Assembly (NCBI GenBank): GCA_947173755.1
Contig: CAMWGM010000012.1
Span: 1 to 15,604, forward strand
Length of the DNA stretch: 15,604 nucleotides
Source: an uncultured Muribaculaceae bacterium
GTDB lineage: Bacteria > Bacteroidota > Bacteroidia > Bacteroidales > Muribaculaceae
Direction of reading: 5' to 3'
In this document: one piece after another, positions 14,405-15,604 of the stretch
Position numbering within the stretch: the stretch's first letter is position 1
Layout: the number at the start of each line of letters is the position of its first letter
Notes under the pieces: generated by a model
The model's input: only the letters and a program-made list of their open reading frames with translations
The model's database searches: none
Told to the model about the DNA's origin: nothing
Program-made: the position numbers and the translations under genes

Positions 14405-15114
14405 GAGAACAGACCGTTTAGTTCATCTTCTGATGCAACTTCAATTTGCCTGCGCATGAAAGCAGTTGTAATCGTGAACGGTATTGTGACACGATAAGCC
14501 GGCGAGGCAATGTCGAATGGGGTCCAAACTACCGCAGCAATCTGCAGAACAGGCACGGCATACGCCATGACACGTGGAGCAAGAGCACGTCCGAACAACA
14601 GAAGCGCTCCCTTACCGACCTGCTGACCGAACTGTGAAACAATAACAGCGATGGTTGCCATGATAGCGGCACCGTTACCGTCTATCGCAGCATTGAGTAA
14701 TCTTGTTTTATCGAGGTTCTCATCGAATTTCTTGATATCCTCGTCAGTCATTTTCTCGATCACTGTCACTGCTACTTTTCTGAGTAGTTCCGATTCCAGC
14801 AATTCTACTGAAACCTTCTTATTGTAATTTACTTTAAGGCGATCACAAACGTCCTCTAAAATTTCACGATAGCACACTCCGTGTCCGCGAAATATATTTA
14901 CCAGTGTATTGCCTCCGAAAAGTTGTATTTCATTCACTATTGATGGAATGAGAGGCTTGAGGTTATCAGGGTAACATTCGCTAAACTTCTGCGTTGAAGA
15001 TAAAGTTTCAGTTAACCTTTTTTTCCCTTCCTTGTCGAAAACAAGAATGTCTACAAGAGTCTTCAATTGCTCATTTGTAGCGCGGTTTAAAAATTCGAGA
15101 TCCTTGTCGAGCAT
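14401..15114 (-). CDS. YaaW/UPF0174-family protein (DUF3944 N-terminus)
   Basis: This is a 237-aa protein resembling E. coli YaaW along its length. The DUF3944-like start is DLEFLNRATNEQLKTL. A conserved central signature reads EIQLFGGNTLVNIFRGHGVCYREIL (62-86) and continues DVCDRLKV. The C-terminal AYRVTIP (206-212) is followed by an Arg-Arg pair (221-222). Between them lie hydrophobic, alanine-rich helices (about 147-200) that could associate with membranes. The function of YaaW proteins is not established. Some database models relate them to ubiquinol-cytochrome c chaperones, which seems uninformative here. The start is the ATG at 15114. An AGGAGG lies 19 nt upstream, too far for a normal Shine-Dalgarno. 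The gene is coupled by a 4-base overlap to the 511-aa protein, so they probably work as partners. Confidence 0.85.
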   Translation of the reverse strand: MLDKDLEFLNRATNEQLKTLVDILVFDKEGKKRLTETLSSTQKFSECYPDNLKPLIPSIVNEIQLFGGNTLVNIFRGHGVCYREILEDVCDRLKVNYNKKVSVELLESELLRKVAVTVIEKMTDEDIKKFDENLDKTRLLNAAIDGNGAAIMATIAVIVSQFGQQVGKGALLLFGRALAPRVMAYAVPVLQIAAVVWTPFDIASPAYRVTIPFTITTAFMRRQIEVASEDELNGLFS

Positions 15115-15133
15115 GACATATTTTCTGTTTATG

Positions 15134-15139
15134 CCTCCT
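15134..15139 (-). promoter_or_regulatory. Consensus AGGAGG with abnormal spacing
   Basis: AGGAGG on the minus strand is a perfect anti-SD match, rare in this window. It ends 19 nt before the YaaW-like ATG (15114) and 14 nt before an out-of-frame ATG (15119). That ATG would encode only ten residues, overlapping the gene start. It may act in translation control rather than as a simple ribosome binding site. Confidence 0.35.
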
Positions 15140-15159
15140 AATTCCCAAATTCAGCAAAC

Positions 15160-15424
15160 AAAAAAACGGTTAAAAGAAAAGTGGGGAATTTTCGCTTCTT
15201 CAGTGATAAGAGGCATCGCCAAACGCCCGACAAGACCAAAGAAAGAGAATAAATGCCCCACTGTAGCGGGTATCCAAACGGAGCCTGCGAGGCCACGGAT
15301 AGGTACGACGATACAGAAGAGCGTCTAAACCTTCTTAATCTCTTGTCTGAAATATTGGCGATTTTCTTATCAGAGAAAGAAAGCAAACGCTTTTCTTTGT
15401 CAGCGGTATTTCTCCTCCGCTAAC
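15160..15424 (-). ncRNA. Candidate structured ncRNA or long leader upstream of the YaaW-type operon
   Basis: Read on the minus strand, the segment begins about 6 nt after a consensus TAACTTTG box and ends in U7 (15166-15160). It starts with an 8-bp hairpin (15424-15417 with 15406-15399). A second hairpin (about 15398-15376, AAAGAAAAGC/GCTTTCTTT) and a small GCCTCGCAGGC hairpin (15293-15283) follow. The G-rich run at 15253-15262 can pair in three exclusive ways: locally with CCCGC (15270-15266), as GGGGCAT with ATGCCTC (15216-15210), or as AGTGGGG with CCCCACT (15186-15180). No plausible protein is encoded. It could be an independent sRNA or a switch-like leader. The terminal hairpin before U7 is weak. 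The assignment rests on manual pairing only. Confidence 0.5.
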
Positions 15425-15429
15425 ATCGG

Positions 15430-15460
15430 CAAAGTTACATTTTCTTTTTCAGAAAACCAA
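15430..15460 (-). promoter_or_regulatory. Bacteroidetes-type promoter driving the candidate ncRNA/leader
   Basis: TAACTTTG (15437-15430, minus strand) is a perfect TAnnTTTG -7 box. TTGG (15460-15457), 19 bp upstream, matches three of four bases of the -33 TTTG at normal spacing. The predicted start is close to 15424, which coincides with the first base of the 8-bp hairpin. Confidence 0.6.
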
Positions 15461-15505
15461 CAGGGACACTTATTCTCATATAATTTTTCTTATTTTTTTC
15501 AATTG

Positions 15506-15537
15506 CAAAGTTAACACGCCTCATCCTATTGTCGAAA
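15506..15537 (-). promoter_or_regulatory. Second upstream -33/-7 promoter
   Basis: TAACTTTG (15513-15506) is again a perfect -7 box. TTTC (15537-15534), 20 bp upstream, is a three-of-four match to -33 TTTG. Transcription would begin near 15500 and run through the first promoter into the ncRNA/operon. The T-rich stretch after it could also be part of an AT-rich UP-like region for the inner promoter. Confidence 0.45.
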
Positions 15538-15561
15538 TATCGGTTGCGGTGTCTTGCCCTG

Positions 15562-15588
15562 AAAAAAGTTGACTCAAAAAAGAGTCAA
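15562..15588 (-). terminator. Intrinsic terminator of a gene beyond the right edge
   Basis: On the minus strand TTGACTC, a T6 loop and GAGTCAA form a perfect 7-bp stem (15588-15582 with 15575-15569). A C and T6 (15567-15562) follow directly. The stem is AT-rich, but the stem-plus-U-tract layout is standard. It would end a minus-strand transcript entering from the right and separate it from the promoters at 15430-15537. Confidence 0.5.
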
Positions 15589-15604
15589 AATATGATAAAA
15601 TATC

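Noticed and set aside
15138..15386. 82-aa minus-strand frame across the candidate RNA
   Set aside because: It is basic and low in coding character, it coincides with the hairpins and U7 tract, and it has no plausible domain. If the nucleotide sequence proves conserved with synonymous changes only, this should be reopened.
1..15604. CRISPR arrays, tRNA/rRNA genes, insertion sequences, integrases, invertible promoters
   Set aside because: I saw no regularly spaced direct repeats, cloverleaf-like segments, transposase or recombinase motifs, or paired invertible repeats in the window.

Overview
The window looks like a chromosomal segment of a Bacteroidales bacterium, possibly of the Muribaculaceae. 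This rests on the gene families: a serine-type sulfatase with its radical SAM maturase, an ECF sigma / anti-sigma / STN-domain TonB receptor / DUF4249 lipoprotein locus, PPC-domain and ADP-ribosylglycohydrolase genes. It also rests on promoters of the Bacteroidetes -33/-7 type (TAnnTTTG) and on the scarcity of Shine-Dalgarno sequences. The genus is an inference. I found no tRNA, rRNA, CRISPR array, transposase or integrase.

Left part (1-4867). On the minus strand, a secreted S-type sulfatase overlaps the start of an anaerobic sulfatase-maturating enzyme that runs off the left edge. Upstream lies a stand-alone ABC-type ATPase. A plus-strand acidic hypothetical gene ends at a strong bidirectional hairpin terminator. 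It faces a minus-strand pair: a PPC/DUF296 gene followed by a small Cys-rich putative zinc protein. The PPC gene has a well-formed signal-peptide coding sequence whose ATG is one base out of frame, at an A5 run.

Centre (4994-10021). Five plus-strand genes form a cell-surface signalling and uptake locus: ECF sigma factor, 193-aa outer-membrane barrel, short FecR-like anti-sigma, TonB-dependent receptor with an N-terminal STN signalling domain, and a DUF4249 lipoprotein. The last three overlap. The 82-bp gap after the sigma gene carries two phased T8 tracts and is a candidate autoregulatory promoter region.

Right-centre (10053-12236). A minus-strand pair encodes a CaCA-family cation antiporter with atypical ion-site residues and an ADP-ribosylglycohydrolase, behind a good TAnnTTTG element.

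Right part (12297-15604). This AT-richer accessory-looking block is the most interesting. A YaaW/UPF0174-family protein is coupled by a 4-base overlap to a 511-aa protein. That protein joins a zinc ribbon, a possible PD-(D/E)xK nuclease-like core (E72, D99, Q108-x-K110) and a hydrophobic, glycine-zipper C-terminal half. One or two small zinc-ribbon proteins follow. Upstream lies a roughly 265-nt region with its own consensus promoter, a 5' hairpin, several mutually exclusive pairings and a terminal U7 tract: a candidate structured ncRNA or long leader. Together these make a plausible undescribed membrane-associated effector or defence module. The function is inferred only.
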